A stretch of DNA of 5,748 nt from Ardenticatenaceae bacterium (GTDB lineage Bacteria > Chloroflexota > Anaerolineae > Promineifilales > Promineifilaceae). Both the position numbers and the translations under genes were made by a program. The notes below the pieces were generated by a model that had not been told where the DNA came from, did not search any database, and saw only the letters and a program-made list of their open reading frames with translations. Positions within the stretch are counted from its first letter, which is position 1; the number at the start of each line of letters is the position of its first letter. Below are positions 5,367 to 5,748 of this stretch, one piece after another. The stretch is from positions 1 through 5,748 of the forward strand of contig JACKCD010000099.1 of the NCBI GenBank assembly GCA_020634215.1, read 5' to 3'.

Positions 5367-5377
5367 AAGGAGGTGAT
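5367..5377 (+). promoter_or_regulatory. Perfect extended Shine-Dalgarno sequence without a well-spaced start codon
   Basis: AAGGAGGTGAT is complementary over 11 nt to the conserved 3' end of bacterial 16S rRNA. The overlapping ATG at 5376 is too close and reads only ATG-TTC-stop. The next ATG (5397-5399) is 23 nt past the AGGAGG core; it opens a 28-codon frame whose TAA (5481-5483) overlaps the start of the lipoprotein gene. The site could be a ribosome standby or coupling element, or a relic of a lost gene. Confidence 0.4.
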
Positions 5378-5475
5378 GTTCTAACCCATAGCTAGAATGA
5401 TTAATTTTGTGTTGTTAAAAATACACCGTAGATGTGTTAATAAACTGTTTCTAACGTTTGGAGGAGATATTAAAC

Positions 5476-5748
5476 GTGGATAAAAAATTTGTAACCAAAG
5501 AAGAGATGGCCGAAGTCCATCCCATGATTCCTGAAGTATATGAACAGCTCAAGCAAGGACGTATTTCCCGCCGCGAATTCCTGCGGACTTCGACCTTGCT
5601 GGGTATGTCCATTGGTGTTGCCAGCATTGCTGCAGCTTGCGGTGGTGGTGCGGCTCCAGCCGCCGAGGAACCCGCTGCCGAAGAACCGGCTGCCGAAGAA
5701 CCCGTTGCCGAAGCCCCCGCTGAAGAGGCTCCTGTCGAAGAAGAAGCA
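5476..5748 (+). CDS. ABC transporter substrate-binding lipoprotein with Tat signal, N-terminal part (cut by right edge)
   Basis: The first 91 codons of a secreted lipoprotein. A GTG start (5476-5478) is preceded by GGAGGAG (5460-5466) with a 9-nt spacer, the best ribosome-binding arrangement in the window. Residues 1-30 are a long charged n-region (HPMIPEVYEQLKQGRI at 15-30). The twin-arginine motif S31-R32-R33-E34-F35-L36 follows, then a hydrophobic h-region (about 40-54) ending in the lipobox AAAC with Cys55 and a GGG turn. Residues 59-91 are an Ala/Pro/Glu linker with three tandem AAEEP pentapeptides (62-76), probably a flexible acidic tether between the membrane-anchored cysteine and the solute-binding fold. 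This preamble is typical of Chloroflexota solute-binding proteins, hence the call; the binding domain is out of view, so transporter class and ligand cannot be assigned. It is divergent from pucR and may be co-regulated with the methyltransferase operon. Confidence 0.82.
   Translation, partial: MDKKFVTKEEMAEVHPMIPEVYEQLKQGRISRREFLRTSTLLGMSIGVASIAAACGGGAAPAAEEPAAEEPAAEEPVAEAPAEEAPVEEEA

Larger units (their letters stand above)
4968..5475. other. AT-rich divergent intergenic region
   Basis: A 508-bp gene-free region between two divergently transcribed genes. It holds candidate promoters for both, a cluster of GTAAGG half-sites near pucR, one AACGGCCGTT palindrome, and a long putative leader for the lipoprotein gene. 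Within that leader, the frame with codons starting at positions divisible by 3 is open from an ATG at 5079 to TAA 5190-5192. It then continues open for another 63 codons to TAA 5382-5384. I recognise no protein family in it and no known riboswitch or RNA gene. Confidence 0.8.

Noticed and set aside
5138..5475. Known riboswitch (cobalamin, glycine or similar) in the lipoprotein leader
   Set aside because: No conserved core motif of a known class could be recognised by eye; only generic stems are visible.

Overview
The window looks like a chromosomal segment from a member of the Chloroflexota (Anaerolineae/Ardenticatenia-like). This assignment is an inference from style: a Tat-type lipoprotein solute-binding protein with a long charged N-terminal tail ending in ISRREFLR, gene junctions filled with ATTGGRG-type heptamers, mostly weak or absent Shine-Dalgarno sites on the minus strand, and a non-pyrrolysine MttB-family methyltransferase beside a SoxB-type flavoprotein. 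No rRNA or other taxonomic marker is present.

Layout. Five genes run leftward. From right to left they are a PucR-family regulator (3312-4967), a DinB-like four-helix protein (2697-3167), an MttB-family corrinoid methyltransferase (1153-2694), a DUF1638 protein (405-1100) and the N-terminal 117 codons of a SoxB-type sarcosine oxidase beta subunit, cut by the left edge (1-353). From dinB onward the gaps are 2, 52 and 51 nt, so these four are probably one operon. The regulator lies 144 nt upstream in the same direction. A 508-bp divergent intergenic region (4968-5475) separates it from the start of a rightward ABC-transporter substrate-binding lipoprotein (5476 to the right edge), of which only the Tat signal, lipobox and an acidic Ala/Pro/Glu linker are visible.

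How the genes may work together (inference). MttB-family enzymes move a methyl group from a quaternary or tertiary amine to a corrinoid protein. SoxB-type subunits oxidise N-methylglycine-type secondary amines and pass the methyl carbon to folate. DUF1638 is a family of unknown function. A solute-binding protein next door could supply the substrate and the PucR protein could sense it. The plausible theme is demethylation of a betaine or methylated amine. The corrinoid protein, its activase, the remaining sarcosine oxidase subunits and the transporter permeases are not in the window and would have to lie just outside it.

Beyond the genes, three DNA-level patterns stand out. The decamer palindrome AACGGCCGTT occurs exactly five times (chance expectation about 0.005) and falls in all three codon phases. 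ATTGGRG/ACTGGGAG short tandem repeats sit at all three junctions of the operon, twice as head-to-head inverted arrays that form long hairpins and supply C-terminal codons. The divergent intergenic region holds a near-consensus promoter, a long leader, a half-site cluster and a start-less open frame that ends in an 11-nt perfect anti-Shine-Dalgarno match.
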